Source of the DNA: Myxococcales bacterium
GTDB lineage: Bacteria; Myxococcota_A; Polyangia; Haliangiales; Haliangiaceae
Assembly: GCA_016717005.1 (NCBI GenBank)
Contig: JADJUF010000037.1
Location: 1-64,000, forward strand
DNA: 64,000 bases
Direction of reading: 5' to 3'
The translations under genes and the position numbers were made by a program. The stretch's first letter is position 1. Every line of letters begins with the position of its first letter. This document shows, in pieces, positions 1 to 10,336 of the stretch. The notes below the pieces were generated by a model, which searched no databases, had not been told where the DNA came from, and saw only the letters and a list, made by a program, of their open reading frames with translations.

Positions 1-356
1 AACGCGTCGGGCACCTCGAACAGGAGCGCGATGTCGATCGCGAACCCGGCCCGGGTCATCGCGGCGTCGAGCGCCTCGGCCTGCGGGATCGTCCGCGGGA
101 AGCCGTCGAGCATGAAGCCCTTGGCGCAGTCGGGCGCGGCGATCCGCTCGAGGATCATGCCGATGACGACGTCGTCGGGCACGAGCTGCCCGCCCTTCAT
201 GTACCGGTCGGCCTCGACGCCGAGGGCCGTGCCGGCCTTGACGGCGGCGCGCAGCATGTCGCCGCTGGAGATGTGGGGGATGCCGTACTTGTCGACCAGG
301 CGTGCCGCCTGGGTGCCTTTGCCCGCGCCCGGCGGGCCGACCAGGATCATGCGCAT
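1..356 (-). CDS. adk: Adenylate kinase, N-terminal part (gene runs off the window)
   Basis: Cytoplasmic adenylate kinase interconverts ATP + AMP and 2 ADP. About 118 residues are visible, starting MRMILVGPPGAGKGTQ, which is the P-loop. Also visible are the AMP-binding segment HISSGDMLRAAV and the family signature FMLDGFPRT. The remaining half, with the LID domain, lies beyond base 1. The ATG at 356-354 is preceded by GAGGA at a usual ribosome-binding distance. In many bacteria adk sits in the ribosomal-protein spc operon, but nothing in this window shows that here; the gene upstream is divergent. The identification is secure; only the C-terminal half is missing. Confidence 0.95.
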   Translation of the reverse strand, partial: MRMILVGPPGAGKGTQAARLVDKYGIPHISSGDMLRAAVKAGTALGVEADRYMKGGQLVPDDVVIGMILERIAAPDCAKGFMLDGFPRTIPQAEALDAAMTRAGFAIDIALLFEVPDA

Positions 357-441
357 TGAGGTGTCCTCGGGGAAGTCGCCGGACTCTTGCACGGCGCCAC
401 CGGTGCGTGCAATCGGCGTCGCCGGGTGCGACGATCCGTCG

Positions 442-819
442 ATGCCCCGGCGGTCCGCGCTCGCCTCGACCGCCACGGCGGTGTTCGCCGTGCTATGCGC
501 GACCTCGGCCGCGCTCCAGTACAACGACCCCGATCCGGTGCGGTGGGCGGCGATGTACCTGGCGGCGGGCGCGGCCGCGGTGGCGGCGCTGGTCCAGCCG
601 CGGTGGTGGTGGCTGCCGACGCTGGTCGCGCTGGGCGCGGTGGCCTGGGCCGTGGCGCTGTGGACCGGCGTCGCCGGGTCGGTCGAGACCAGCGACCTGT
701 GGCGCAAGATGAGCGAGAAGGGCGGCAAGGTCGAGGAGATGCGCGAGGCCGGCGGGCTGTCGATCGTGGTCGTCGGCTGCGCGCTGGCGGCGTGGCGAGC
801 GCGGCGCGCGCGCGCCTGA
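442..819 (+). CDS. TMEM220-like small membrane protein
   Basis: A 125-residue protein with about four hydrophobic segments. The motif ALQYNDPDPVRWAAMYL at the end of the first helix and the late segment EEMREAGGLSIVVV match the TMEM220 family, whose function is unknown. I chose the ATG at 442 because open frame upstream is only antisense to adk, and because GACGAT ends exactly 6 nt before this ATG, the leaderless spacing seen across the window. It is transcribed divergently from adk with an 85-bp gap. It ends KARRARA-like, with a basic cytoplasmic tail (WRARRARA). Confidence 0.75.
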   Translation: MPRRSALASTATAVFAVLCATSAALQYNDPDPVRWAAMYLAAGAAAVAALVQPRWWWLPTLVALGAVAWAVALWTGVAGSVETSDLWRKMSEKGGKVEEMREAGGLSIVVVGCALAAWRARRARA

Positions 820-890
820 GCGGCCCACGGGCGGTGGGCACCGCGCCTGGACCGATGACGGCCAGGCCGCGGGCCGCTACGATGGCCGCC

Positions 891-1118
891 ATGCCGCCGC
901 CGTCGGGGTTCACGTACGTCACGCGCGCGCGCGGCGAGGTGCTCATCCACCACCGCGGCCGCCTGGCCACGACCCTGCGCGGCGACGCCGCCGTCGAGTT
1001 CCTGGCCGAGGTCGCGGGCGGCGCCGACGAGGACGCCCAGGAGCTGATGGCCCGCGTGACCGGCAACTACCGCCGCGGCAACGAGCGCACCGCCGCCGAC
1101 CACCCGCGCAACCGCTGA
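891..1118 (+). CDS. Small conserved-looking hypothetical protein
   Basis: A 75-residue soluble protein (begins MPPPSGFTYVTRARGEVLIHHRG) of unknown function. The first half looks beta-rich and the middle alpha-helical (DAAVEFLAEVAGGADEDAQ), and the tail is basic. An in-frame ATG at 882 also exists, but TACGAT at 878-883 overlaps it and ends 7 nt before the ATG at 891, so 891 is preferred. It converges with the DUF1003 gene, leaving only 13 bp between them. Codon use is as GC-biased as that of its neighbours, which supports it being a real gene. Confidence 0.6.
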   Translation: MPPPSGFTYVTRARGEVLIHHRGRLATTLRGDAAVEFLAEVAGGADEDAQELMARVTGNYRRGNERTAADHPRNR

Positions 1119-1131
1119 TCACCACGCGCGA

Positions 1132-1842
1132 TCAGTCCGGCTTGCGCAGCTCCTCGAGGATCTCGAGCTGCAGGTCCTGCAGCTCGACCATGCGATCCCA
1201 CTGCTGGTGCAGCACGTGGTCGAGCTTCTCGTGCAGCCCGGCGATCTCGAGCTCCGACTTGAGGTTGATCCTGAAGTCCTGGGCGGCCCGGGCGCGATCG
1301 ATCTCGGCCATGCGCGCCTGCGACATCATGATGATCGGCGCCTGCAGCGCCGCCAGGCACGACAGCATCAGGTTCAGCAGGATGAACGGGAACGGGTCGA
1401 ACGCGCCGGTCGCCAGCACCACGCCGTTGACCACGCACCAGCACACGATGAAGGCCGAGAACCCGAGCACGAACCGCCAGGAGCCGCCGATCAGGGCCAC
1501 GCGATCAGCGGCGCGCTGGCCCGGCGACGGCGCCGTGCCGCGCTCGACCTCGTCGGCGATCGCGATGTGGTTCGCGGCGCGCAGCGCGATGTCGTGCTCG
1601 ACCTCGGACAGCTCGCCGCGCTCGCGCTCGAGGGCGGCCCGGGCGTAGCGCACCCGGACCGCGGTCAGGCACGGCGCGCACACGACCGCGTCGACCGCGC
1701 GGACGTCGACGTCCTCGCTGCGCAGGCGCTCGACCAGCGACGGCGGCAGCGACCCGAGCGGCCGGCCGATCCGCGCCTGACCGCACACCGCGCAGGGTGA
1801 CGACTCGTCGCTGCGCGCCGTCGGGATCCGTGGATTCGACAT
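1132..1842 (-). CDS. DUF1003 family membrane protein with N-terminal zinc-ribbon-like Cys pairs
   Basis: 236 residues. The N-terminus has CAVC (about residue 17) and a second pair CAPC (about 56), suggesting a small metal-binding module. The C-terminal half is DUF1003: two membrane helices (WRFVLGFSAFIVCWCVVNGVVL and the PFPFILLNLMLSCLAALQAP region), then MMSQARMAEIDRARAAQDF and the helical tail ending EILEELRKPD. DUF1003 proteins are inner-membrane proteins of unknown role. The ATG at 1842 follows an AGGAG ribosome-binding site, so this gene is probably translated with a leader. The extra Cys-pair domain lengthens it relative to many family members. Confidence 0.85.
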   Translation of the reverse strand: MSNPRIPTARSDESSPCAVCGQARIGRPLGSLPPSLVERLRSEDVDVRAVDAVVCAPCLTAVRVRYARAALERERGELSEVEHDIALRAANHIAIADEVERGTAPSPGQRAADRVALIGGSWRFVLGFSAFIVCWCVVNGVVLATGAFDPFPFILLNLMLSCLAALQAPIIMMSQARMAEIDRARAAQDFRINLKSELEIAGLHEKLDHVLHQQWDRMVELQDLQLEILEELRKPD

Positions 1843-1910
1843 GGGGCTCCTCGCGGCGCGCCGGGGCGTCGCCCGCGCACCGTACCGCGCCCGCGGCGCG
1901 GCGGGTCGGC

Positions 1911-3305
<1,395 letters not shown>

Positions 3306-3416
3306 GGCCTGCGAGAGTATCCAAGCGCGCGCCGGGGGCAACCGACCGACGCGGCAATCGGACCTGTGCGCCGGGTTTCGACACGTTCCGCGCCAGCTGG
3401 CACGCTGCCCGCGGCC

Positions 3417-3776
3417 TCAGGCCTCGGTGTCGTGGGCGCGGCGGACGCCGATCGCGATGATCAACCAGACCAGGCCGAGGATCGTGAGCCCGACGCCGGC
3501 GGGCGTGATGGCCTCGCCCAGCCCCTGGAACAGGATGTCGAGGTCGTAGGGCTCGCCGGGCTTGTGCTCGCGCGCCACCGCCCACAGCACGACGGTGGTG
3601 TTGGTCGCGATGCCGCCGAACGTGAACAGCAGGTACGCGGCGCTCAGCGCCCGCAGGAACGCCAGCCGGCGCGGGGTCGCGCTGCGCAGGAAGTTGACGG
3701 CGGCCACCAGCAGGACGACGCCGAGGAGGAGGAGGAGCCAGGTGGTGTAGCCACCCGCGCGCAGGTAGTAAGGCAT
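3417..3776 (-). CDS. Small integral membrane protein with three predicted helices
   Basis: 119 residues beginning MPYYLRAGGYTTWLLLLLG. Hydrophobic helices lie at about residues 12-32, 45-70 and 90-112, and the end RRAHDTEA is hydrophilic. I cannot assign a family or function. Open frame continues upstream to 3851 through a palindromic repeat, but the ATG at 3776 has AAGGA six bases upstream and is clearly the better start. It is divergent from the ECF sigma gene, and two palindromes lie in the shared 149-bp intergenic region. Confidence 0.7.
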   Translation of the reverse strand: MPYYLRAGGYTTWLLLLLGVVLLVAAVNFLRSATPRRLAFLRALSAAYLLFTFGGIATNTTVVLWAVAREHKPGEPYDLDILFQGLGEAITPAGVGLTILGLVWLIIAIGVRRAHDTEA

Positions 3777-3823
3777 TGGGCGTCCTTGGTTGGAGGGTCG
3801 AGGGTACAACGCCGCCGCCGGGC

Positions 3824-3915
3824 GATCGTGACGGAGCGAAGCGCTGGTCACGACCTCGGTCCGGCGGGGGATCGTGACGGAGCGAATCGCTTGTCACGAC
3901 CGCGGTCCTCGGGCG
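3824..3915. repeat. Two tandem 46-bp units, each an imperfect palindrome, upstream of the sigma gene
   Basis: The unit beginning GATCGTGACGGAGCGAA occurs at 3824-3869 and 3870-3915. Each holds arms CGTGAC and GTCACG (3827-3832 with 3847-3852; 3873-3878 with 3893-3898) enclosing a second pair, AGCG and CGCT. The repeat sits between the divergent membrane-protein gene and the ECF sigma gene. It could be a double operator, a pair of hairpins in the transcript, or a REP-like dispersed element. The sequence alone does not decide between these. Confidence 0.65.
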
Positions 3916-3925
3916 TTATCGGGGG

Positions 3926-4489
3926 GTGGACGCGGCCCTCGAGCGCGAGCTCATCGTTCGGCTCCGCCGCGGCGACGCCGGCGCGTTCGACGAGGTCTAC
4001 GCGTGGATGCGGCCGCGGGTGTGGAGCTTCCTGGCGCGCCTGACCGGGCGCCGCGACGCCGCCGACGACCTGGCGCAGGAGGTGTGGCTGCGGCTGGCCC
4101 GCAACGCCCACCGGCTGGCCGACGACACGCGCCTGGCGCCGTGGCTGTTCACCGTCGCCCGCAACCTGTACGTGTCGCAGTGGCGCAGCGCCCAGGCCGC
4201 GCGGGCGCTGGCCGGCGATCTGCTGCCGCCCGAGCCGGTCGCCGCCAGCCCGTTCGAGGCCGCCGCCGAGACCCAGACCGCGGCCCGGATCGAGCGCGCG
4301 ATCGCGGCGCTCCCGGCGACGTACCGAGAGATCTTGCTCCTGTGCGCGGTCGAGGGGCTGGCGCCGCGCGACGCCGCGACCGTCCTGGGGCTCAGCCCCG
4401 AGGCCGCGCGCCAGCGCCTGTCGCGCGCCCGGGCGATGATCGAGGCCACGCTCGGCGACCTGACGCGCTATCCTGGAGGTGCCGCATGA
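3926..4489 (+). CDS. ECF-type RNA polymerase sigma factor
   Basis: 187 residues. Sigma region 2 spans about residues 8-85 (RLRRGDAGAFDEVYAWMRPRV; DDLAQEVWLRLARN; LAPWLFTVARNLYVSQWR). Region 4 spans about 120-175 (ARIERAIAALPATYREILLL; GLAPRDAATVLGLSPEAARQRLSRAR), whose helix-turn-helix reads the -35 element. No region 1 or 3 is present, as expected for the extracytoplasmic-function class. The start is GTG. Its stop TGA overlaps the ATG of the next gene, so the two are translationally coupled, as is usual for sigma/anti-sigma pairs. The palindromes just upstream may carry regulation. Confidence 0.93.
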   Translation: MDAALERELIVRLRRGDAGAFDEVYAWMRPRVWSFLARLTGRRDAADDLAQEVWLRLARNAHRLADDTRLAPWLFTVARNLYVSQWRSAQAARALAGDLLPPEPVAASPFEAAAETQTAARIERAIAALPATYREILLLCAVEGLAPRDAATVLGLSPEAARQRLSRARAMIEATLGDLTRYPGGAA

Positions 4490-4707
4490 CCGACGACCGC
4501 GCTCCCATCGACGATCTGCTGCGGACCGCGCTGCGGCCGTACGATCAGTCGGACCTGCGCGGCGCCGCGACCCGCGCCGACGCGCTGGCCGAGCTGCGCC
4601 ACAGCCACCGCGGCCGGTCGTGGCGCTACCGGCTCGAGGCCGGCGCGATGATGACCGCGGCCGCGGCCCAGCTGGTGTGGGTGGTCGGCTCGCTGTTCGG
4701 CGGGTGA
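4486..4707 (+). CDS. Small membrane protein coupled to the ECF sigma gene (possible anti-sigma partner)
   Basis: 73 residues. A soluble N-terminal portion (MTDDRAPIDDLLRTALRPYD) and basic stretch (HSHRGRSWRYR) are followed by one membrane helix (MMTAAAAQLVWVVGSLF) at the extreme C-terminus. The position, stop/start overlap (ATGA) and GGAGGT site 7 nt before the ATG suggest an anti-sigma partner. It lacks the HxxxCxxC zinc motif of ZAS anti-sigma factors and has no periplasmic domain, so that role is inference only. The 3' end, including the stop codon, belongs to a 41-42-bp repeat. Confidence 0.7.
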   Translation: MTDDRAPIDDLLRTALRPYDQSDLRGAATRADALAELRHSHRGRSWRYRLEAGAMMTAAAAQLVWVVGSLFGG

Positions 4708-4817
4708 CCGACCGTCAGGTCGTCGACGGCTGCCCCCGTCGGCGGGTGACCGACCGCCACGTCGTCGACGGCGCGCCCGTCGGCGGGGGACCGACCGTCA
4801 GGTCGTCGACGGCTGCC
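4699..4817. repeat. Three tandem copies (41-42 bp) across a convergent gene junction
   Basis: Units start at 4699, 4741 and 4782 with GGCGGG(T/G)GACCGACCG and contain GTCGTCGACGG. The first copy contains the stop codon of the small membrane protein and the last contains the stop of the adenosyltransferase. The ancestral junction apparently held both stops and was then duplicated. No protein is encoded in the extra copies. Confidence 0.8.
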
Positions 4818-5370
4818 ACAGGGGCTCGGCCCGGCCGTCCTTGAGCGCGGCCCAGCGACCGAACACGAACAGCGCGTCCGACAGGCGGTTGAGGTACGTG
4901 ACCGGCAGCTCGCCGACGTCCTCGTGCTCGGCCAGCGCCACGACCAGGCGCTCGGCCCGGCGACACACCGTGCGCGCGAGGTGGAAGTGCGCGCTCGCGG
5001 CGCCGCCGCCGGGGAGCACGAAGCTGGTCAGCGCTGGGAGGCTGTCGTTGACGGCGTCGATGTCGCGCTCGAGCGCCTCGACGTGGCGGGCCTCGACCCG
5101 GGGCAGCTTGGCCCGGCGCTCGGGGTCGGGCGTGGCCAGCTCGGCGCCGAGGTTGAACAGCTCGTTCTGGACCCGGTGGATGATCGGGAGCAGGTGCTCG
5201 CCCGCGGCCGAGCTCTCGAGCGCGGTCCGGACCAGGCCCAGCGTCGCGTTGAGCTCGTCGACGGTGCCGTAGCCGTCGATCCGCGGCGCGGCCTTGCTGA
5301 CCCGCTCGCCGCCGAAAAGCGACGTCTGCCCGAGATCGCCGCCCTTGGTGTAGACCTTGTCGATGCGCAC
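4798..5370 (-). CDS. ATP:cob(I)alamin adenosyltransferase, PduO/MMAB type
   Basis: Transfers the adenosyl group of ATP to cob(I)alamin, giving the coenzyme form of vitamin B12 used by mutases such as methylmalonyl-CoA mutase. 190 residues, the usual length. The N-terminal ATP-binding signature YTKGGDLGQTSLFGGERVSK is intact. The conserved RIDGYGTVDELNA, the FVLPGG loop, and HLARTVCRRAERLV with YLNRLSDALFVFGRW near the C-terminus are all family hallmarks. The start is GTG at 5370, with minus-strand TAGGGT ending 6 nt upstream. It is divergent from the histidine kinase. No B12 biosynthesis gene or riboswitch is visible beside it. Confidence 0.93.
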   Translation of the reverse strand: MRIDKVYTKGGDLGQTSLFGGERVSKAAPRIDGYGTVDELNATLGLVRTALESSAAGEHLLPIIHRVQNELFNLGAELATPDPERRAKLPRVEARHVEALERDIDAVNDSLPALTSFVLPGGGAASAHFHLARTVCRRAERLVVALAEHEDVGELPVTYLNRLSDALFVFGRWAALKDGRAEPLWQPSTT

Positions 5371-5433
5371 GACGCCACCCTAGCGCGCGGGTGGCGCAGC
5401 GTCACGGCGCCGGGACCCTGGTATCCTGCGGCC

Positions 5434-6729
5434 GTGGACACGCCCGCTGCCCCCGCGGTCGGCCCCGAGCTGGGCGCGGCGGGCCGCGCGCTGGCGGGGC
5501 ACCCCGGCGGCGCGGTGATCGAGCGCGCCGGCGTCGTGGTCTGGGCCAGCCCGGCCGCGGCCCGCGTGGGCGCGCCGTGGACGCCGCCCGACGGCGCGAC
5601 CGGCGGTGAGGCCGTGGTCCTCGACGGCGCGCCGCACCGGATCTGGTTCCTGACCCCGGCGCGCGACAGCGCCAGCCTGTTCCGCACGCTGTTCGACGTC
5701 AACGCGGCGGTGATGTTGCTGATCGATCCGGACGACGGCCACCTCGTCGACGCCAACTCGGCGGCCGAGCGGTTCTACGGCTGGACCCTGGCGGAGCTCC
5801 GGACCCGGACGATCTTCGACATCAACACGCTGTCGCCGACGGAGATCCAGCTCGAGCTCGAGCGCGCCCGCACCGCCCGCCGCACCCACTTCGAGTTCCG
5901 CCACCGGACGGCCCGCGGCGCGATCGCCGACGTCGAGATCTACACCGGACCGATCGCCGTCGGCGGGCGCACGCTCTTGCTGTCGATCATCCACGACGTC
6001 ACCGAGCGCCGGCGGGTCGAGGAGCACCTGCGCCGGGGCCAGCGGCTCGAGGCGCTGGGCCGCCTGGCCGCGGGCGTGGCCCACGACTTCAACAACCTGC
6101 TGACGGTGATCCAGACCTCGAGCCAGCTGGCCCAGCGCCGGGTCGGCGAGGACGCCGCCGGGCTGCTCGCCGAGATCCAGTCGGCGGCCCGGCGCGGCGC
6201 CGACCTGACCAGGCGCCTGCTCGCGCTCGGGAGCCAGCAGACGTTGTCGCCTACGGTCGTGACCGTCGCCGAGCTGATCGACGACGCGGTCGTGCTGCTG
6301 CGCCGGACCTTGCCCGACACGATCGCGCTGGTCACCGAGGTCGCGCCGGGCCTGCCGCCGGTCCACGTCGATCGCGGCCAGATCGATCTGGTGCTCCTCA
6401 ACCTGGCGCTCAACGGCCGCGACGCCATGCCCCGGGGCGGCACGCTGACGATCGCCGGCGCCGCGGCCACCGACGAGCCGGCGCTGCTGCCAGCCGCGCG
6501 CTACCTGGCGGTCCGGGTCTCGGACACCGGCGTCGGCATGGACGCGGCCACCCGGGCGCGGATCTTCGAGCCGTTCTTCACCACCAAGGCCGCCGGCGCC
6601 GGCACCGGCCTGGGCCTGCCGGTCGCGTTCGGCGTGGTCACGCAGAGCGGCGGCACGATCACCGTCGACAGCCAGCCCGGCGACGGCAGCACCTTCACGC
6701 TGTACCTGCCGGTCGCCACCGGCGCGTGA
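5434..6729 (+). CDS. PAS-domain sensor histidine kinase (orphan)
   Basis: 431 residues with no membrane helix or signal peptide, so probably cytoplasmic. An N-terminal region of about 80 residues is followed by a PAS domain (about 85-200: LFDVNAAVMLLIDPDDGHLV; RFYGWTLAEL). The dimerisation/phosphoacceptor helix carries the H-box GVAHDFNNLLTVI. The ATPase domain has an N-box variant (LLNLALNGRDAMP; Gly where Ala is usual), DTGVGM, FEPFFTTK and GTGLGL. There is no receiver domain and no response-regulator gene nearby. The start is GTG with TATCCT ending 6 nt upstream. The last codons form the first copy of a 67-bp repeat that continues past the stop. Confidence 0.93.
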   Translation: MDTPAAPAVGPELGAAGRALAGHPGGAVIERAGVVVWASPAAARVGAPWTPPDGATGGEAVVLDGAPHRIWFLTPARDSASLFRTLFDVNAAVMLLIDPDDGHLVDANSAAERFYGWTLAELRTRTIFDINTLSPTEIQLELERARTARRTHFEFRHRTARGAIADVEIYTGPIAVGGRTLLLSIIHDVTERRRVEEHLRRGQRLEALGRLAAGVAHDFNNLLTVIQTSSQLAQRRVGEDAAGLLAEIQSAARRGADLTRRLLALGSQQTLSPTVVTVAELIDDAVVLLRRTLPDTIALVTEVAPGLPPVHVDRGQIDLVLLNLALNGRDAMPRGGTLTIAGAAATDEPALLPAARYLAVRVSDTGVGMDAATRARIFEPFFTTKAAGAGTGLGLPVAFGVVTQSGGTITVDSQPGDGSTFTLYLPVATGA

Positions 6730-7131
6730 TCACGCCACCGGCAGGCGGCGCGGCCGCACCTTCACGCTGGACCTGCCGGTCGCCACCGGCGCGTGATCAC
6801 GCCACCGGCAGGCGGCGCGGCCGCACCTTCACGCTGGACCTGCCGGTCGCCACCGGCGCGTGATCACGCCACCGGCAGGCGGCGCGGCCGCACCTTCACG
6901 CCGGACCTGCCGGTCGCCACCGGCGCGTGATCACGCCACCGGCAGGCGGCGCGGGCGCACCGTCACGCCGGACCTGCCGGTCGCCACCGGCGCGTGATCA
7001 CGCGACCGGCACGCGGCGCGGCCGCACCTTCACGCTGGCCCCGCCGGTCGCCGCCGGCGCGTGATCACGCCACCGGCAGGCGGCGCGGCCGCACCTTCAC
7101 GCTGGACCTGCCGGTCGCCACCGGCGCGTGA

Positions 7132-7159
<28 letters not shown>
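6691..7159. repeat. Seven tandem 67-bp units spanning the histidine kinase / bioB 3' junction
   Basis: Units begin at 6691, 6758, 6825, 6892, 6959, 7026 and 7093, each starting ACC(T/G)TCACG. The first encodes the end of the kinase and the last covers the end of bioB. Every unit retains TGATCA, in which TGA is the plus-strand stop and TCA the minus-strand stop. Around it lie the inverted arms CTGCCGGT and ACCGGCAG (one or two changes in some copies), so each unit can form a hairpin. The 402 bp between the two genes hold nothing else. Confidence 0.95.
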
Positions 7160-8205
<1,046 letters not shown>

Positions 8206-8308
8206 CGGCGCGGACACTACACGAAACCCGCGGGCCCGGCAGGCGCGCGCGCCGACACGCGCTGTCTCGACGCCGGCGCGCGAACGCGCAGCGCGGGATG
8301 GTCAGCGC

Positions 8309-8407
<99 letters not shown>

Positions 8408-8430
8408 CTGGCGGCAGGCCTCCCGGAAAC

Positions 8431-8844
8431 TCAGCGGACGACGGTCGCGCGCACGTCGAAGCTGCGCTGGAGCTGGTCCTGGGTCGCGTAGAGCCGGCCG
8501 GCCAGCATCAGCTCCTCGCCGCGCGGCAGCGACTCGTCGAACGGCACCGGCACCTCGACCACGACCGCCGCGCCGGCGTCGACCGTGCGCGACAGCATCA
8601 CCTCGCCACGGATCGGCTCGACGCCGGCCACGTGCACCGAGGGCTCGAACCGGTACTGCAGCCGCCGGAGCTCGAGCGGCCGCGCCGCGGGGTTCGTCAC
8701 CTCGACGAACAGCACCATGTCGCGGGGCCCGCTGGTGGCGTGCTCGACCGAGAGCACCTTGAGCTGCGGCTGGCGGCCGGCGCCACAGCCTGCAAGCACG
8801 GCCACCGCCACGAGGGCGGCGACATGTAGGAGTTTGCGTGACAT
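8431..8844 (-). CDS. Lipoprotein with a LEA14/WHy-like domain
   Basis: 137 residues. MSRKLLHVAALVAVAVLAGCG is a lipoprotein signal peptide with Cys at about 20, so the mature protein should be lipid-anchored. The rest resembles the LEA14/water-stress-and-hypersensitive (WHy) fold: LKVLSVEHATSGPRDMVLFVEVTNPAARPLELRRLQY, then an alternating beta pattern to VRATVVR. The WHy assignment rests on the VEVTNPAARPLEL pattern and is moderately secure. Open frame extends upstream to 8952, but a signal peptide at 8844 decides the start. Its 3' end is next to the G tract. Confidence 0.75.
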   Translation of the reverse strand: MSRKLLHVAALVAVAVLAGCGAGRQPQLKVLSVEHATSGPRDMVLFVEVTNPAARPLELRRLQYRFEPSVHVAGVEPIRGEVMLSRTVDAGAAVVVEVPVPFDESLPRGEELMLAGRLYATQDQLQRSFDVRATVVR

Positions 8845-9031
8845 CGGTGCGACCTGACTGTTATGCGGGATCCGTGCCGGCGCGCAAGATTCGGAAAGCC
8901 ATTTCGTAGCGGGGGCTTGTGCGGTGGTTCGACGCGGCTCGTCAACGCGCATTCACGGATCGCGGGCGATGGTGTCGCGGTTCTTCGCCGCGGCCACCAT
9001 CCGATCTCCGGGCGCGGTGTATTGTGGATCC

Positions 9032-9499
9032 GTGAAGATCAGCGCCGGCGTCCGGGTACGTCTGAAGGTTCATCTGTCCGTGGTCGGCGGCGAGACCCTC
9101 GAGAAGAAGGTGGTCGAGTTCATCCAGGGCGGCGGGGCCATGTTGCCCGGGGTCGAGCGGTTGATCGAAGGCCTGGAGACGGGCGCGAAGAAGAAGGGCG
9201 TGCTGAAGGCCAAGGACGGCTTCGGCGATCCCAAGCTCGCGCCGCCGGTCAAGAAGATGAAGCGCACCGAGTTCCCGAAGGACGCCAAGCTCAAGGCCGG
9301 CGAGCGGTTCGCGGCCAAGGGCGCCGACGGCTCCGACGTCGTGCTGGCGCTCGAGAAGGTCAGCGGCGATGACATCGAGGTGCGCCTGGTGCACCCGCTC
9401 GCCGACAAGGACCTGAACTACGAGCTCGAGGTGGTCGGGGTGACCGACCCCAAGCCGCCACCGCTGCCGACCAAGGCGCTCGGCCTCAAGGAAGAGTAG
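9032..9499 (+). CDS. SlyD-like FKBP-type peptidyl-prolyl isomerase
   Basis: 155 residues. Family features are the opening strand VRVRLKVHLSVVGGETLEKK, followed by FIQGGGAMLPGVERLIEGLETGAKKKGVL, which matches the SlyD pattern of G(x)n-LIPGLE-AL-GM. An insert-in-flap segment (AKDGFGDPKLAPPVKKMKR) and the closing beta strand LNYELEVVGV follow. SlyD enzymes isomerise prolyl bonds and act as chaperones; the His-rich metal-binding tail is absent. The start is GTG at 9032, with TATTGT ending exactly 6 nt upstream; open frame before it is not supported. No signal peptide is present, so it should be cytoplasmic. Confidence 0.85.
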   Translation: MKISAGVRVRLKVHLSVVGGETLEKKVVEFIQGGGAMLPGVERLIEGLETGAKKKGVLKAKDGFGDPKLAPPVKKMKRTEFPKDAKLKAGERFAAKGADGSDVVLALEKVSGDDIEVRLVHPLADKDLNYELEVVGVTDPKPPPLPTKALGLKEE

Positions 9500-9518
9500 C
9501 GCCCCGCGGCGCGGGCCG

Positions 9519-10265
9519 ATGAGCGACGGGCGCGACTGTCTCGAGCTCGACCGGGTCGCGCCGACGCGGCGGCCGCCGGGCCGCGCCGCCGGCACCCAGC
9601 GCTGGCGCGAGCTCCTGTTCGTGCACTGGTCGTTCGATCCGGCCGCGGTGCGCGCGCTGGTGCCGCCGGAGCTCGAGCTCGATCTGTGGCGCGGCCGCGC
9701 GTGGGTCGGCCTGGTGCCGTTCCGGATGGAGGCGACGCGCGCGGCGTGGATGCCGCGACGCACCGGCCTCGAGTTCCTCGAGACCAACCTGCGCACCTAC
9801 GTGCACCGGCGCGGCGCGCCGGGCGTGTACTTCTTCTCGCTCGAGGCCGCGTCGTGGCTCGCGGTCCGGGCCGCGCGCCTGCTGTGGAGCCTGCCGTACT
9901 TCCACAGCGCGATGACCGCCGGCCGGACCGACGACGTCGTCGCGTACCAGGCGCGCCGCCGCGGCGGCGATCGGCCGGCCACGCTCGACGTGCGCTACCA
10001 GATCGGCGCGGCCCTCGGGCCGTCGGCGGTCGGCACGCTCGAGCACTTCCTGCTCGAGCGCTACTACCTGTTCGCGCTGCGCCGCGGGCGCGTGCGCACG
10101 GGCCAGGTCCACCACGCGCCGTACCCCGCGCACGCCGCGACGATCGCGTCGCTCGACCAGACGCTCGTCGCCGCCGCCGGCCTGCCCGACGACGGCGCGC
10201 TCGAGACGGTGCACTTCTCGCCGGGCGTCGAGGTCGAGGTGTTCGGGCCGTTCGACGAGCGCTGA
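9519..10265 (+). CDS. DUF2071 (YqjF-like) protein
   Basis: 248 residues. The sequence WRELLFVHWSFDPAAVRALVPPELELDLWRGRAWVGLVPFRM is typical of DUF2071. NLRTYVHRRGAPGVYFFSLEA and a conserved LEHFLLERYYLFALRRG, with HAPYP further on, are also family-like. The biochemical function is unknown; the fold resembles acetoacetate decarboxylase-like barrels. It lies only 19 bp downstream of the SlyD-like gene, so it may share its transcript. It ends before a 71-bp gap and the metal operon. Confidence 0.88.
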   Translation: MSDGRDCLELDRVAPTRRPPGRAAGTQRWRELLFVHWSFDPAAVRALVPPELELDLWRGRAWVGLVPFRMEATRAAWMPRRTGLEFLETNLRTYVHRRGAPGVYFFSLEAASWLAVRAARLLWSLPYFHSAMTAGRTDDVVAYQARRRGGDRPATLDVRYQIGAALGPSAVGTLEHFLLERYYLFALRRGRVRTGQVHHAPYPAHAATIASLDQTLVAAAGLPDDGALETVHFSPGVEVEVFGPFDER

Positions 10266-10301
10266 CGCGTGCGCCTCATGGTCGCAGGCGCGCAGCCAGG
10301 G

Positions 10302-10330
10302 TTGACGGGTCGCGGCGCCCGTGCCAGTAC
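10302..10330 (+). promoter_or_regulatory. Possible promoter of the metal operon
   Basis: TTGACG (10302-10307) and CAGTAC (10325-10330) are 17 bp apart, and the second ends 6 nt before the GTG of the first operon gene. The geometry matches the better promoter at 17111-17139, but the -10 is poor, so this is tentative. Confidence 0.35.
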
Positions 10331-10336
10331 AGAGAC

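Noticed and set aside
3417..3851. Extension of the small membrane protein to 3851
   Set aside because: The extra residues are encoded by the palindromic repeat, whereas ATG 3776 has an AAGGA site.
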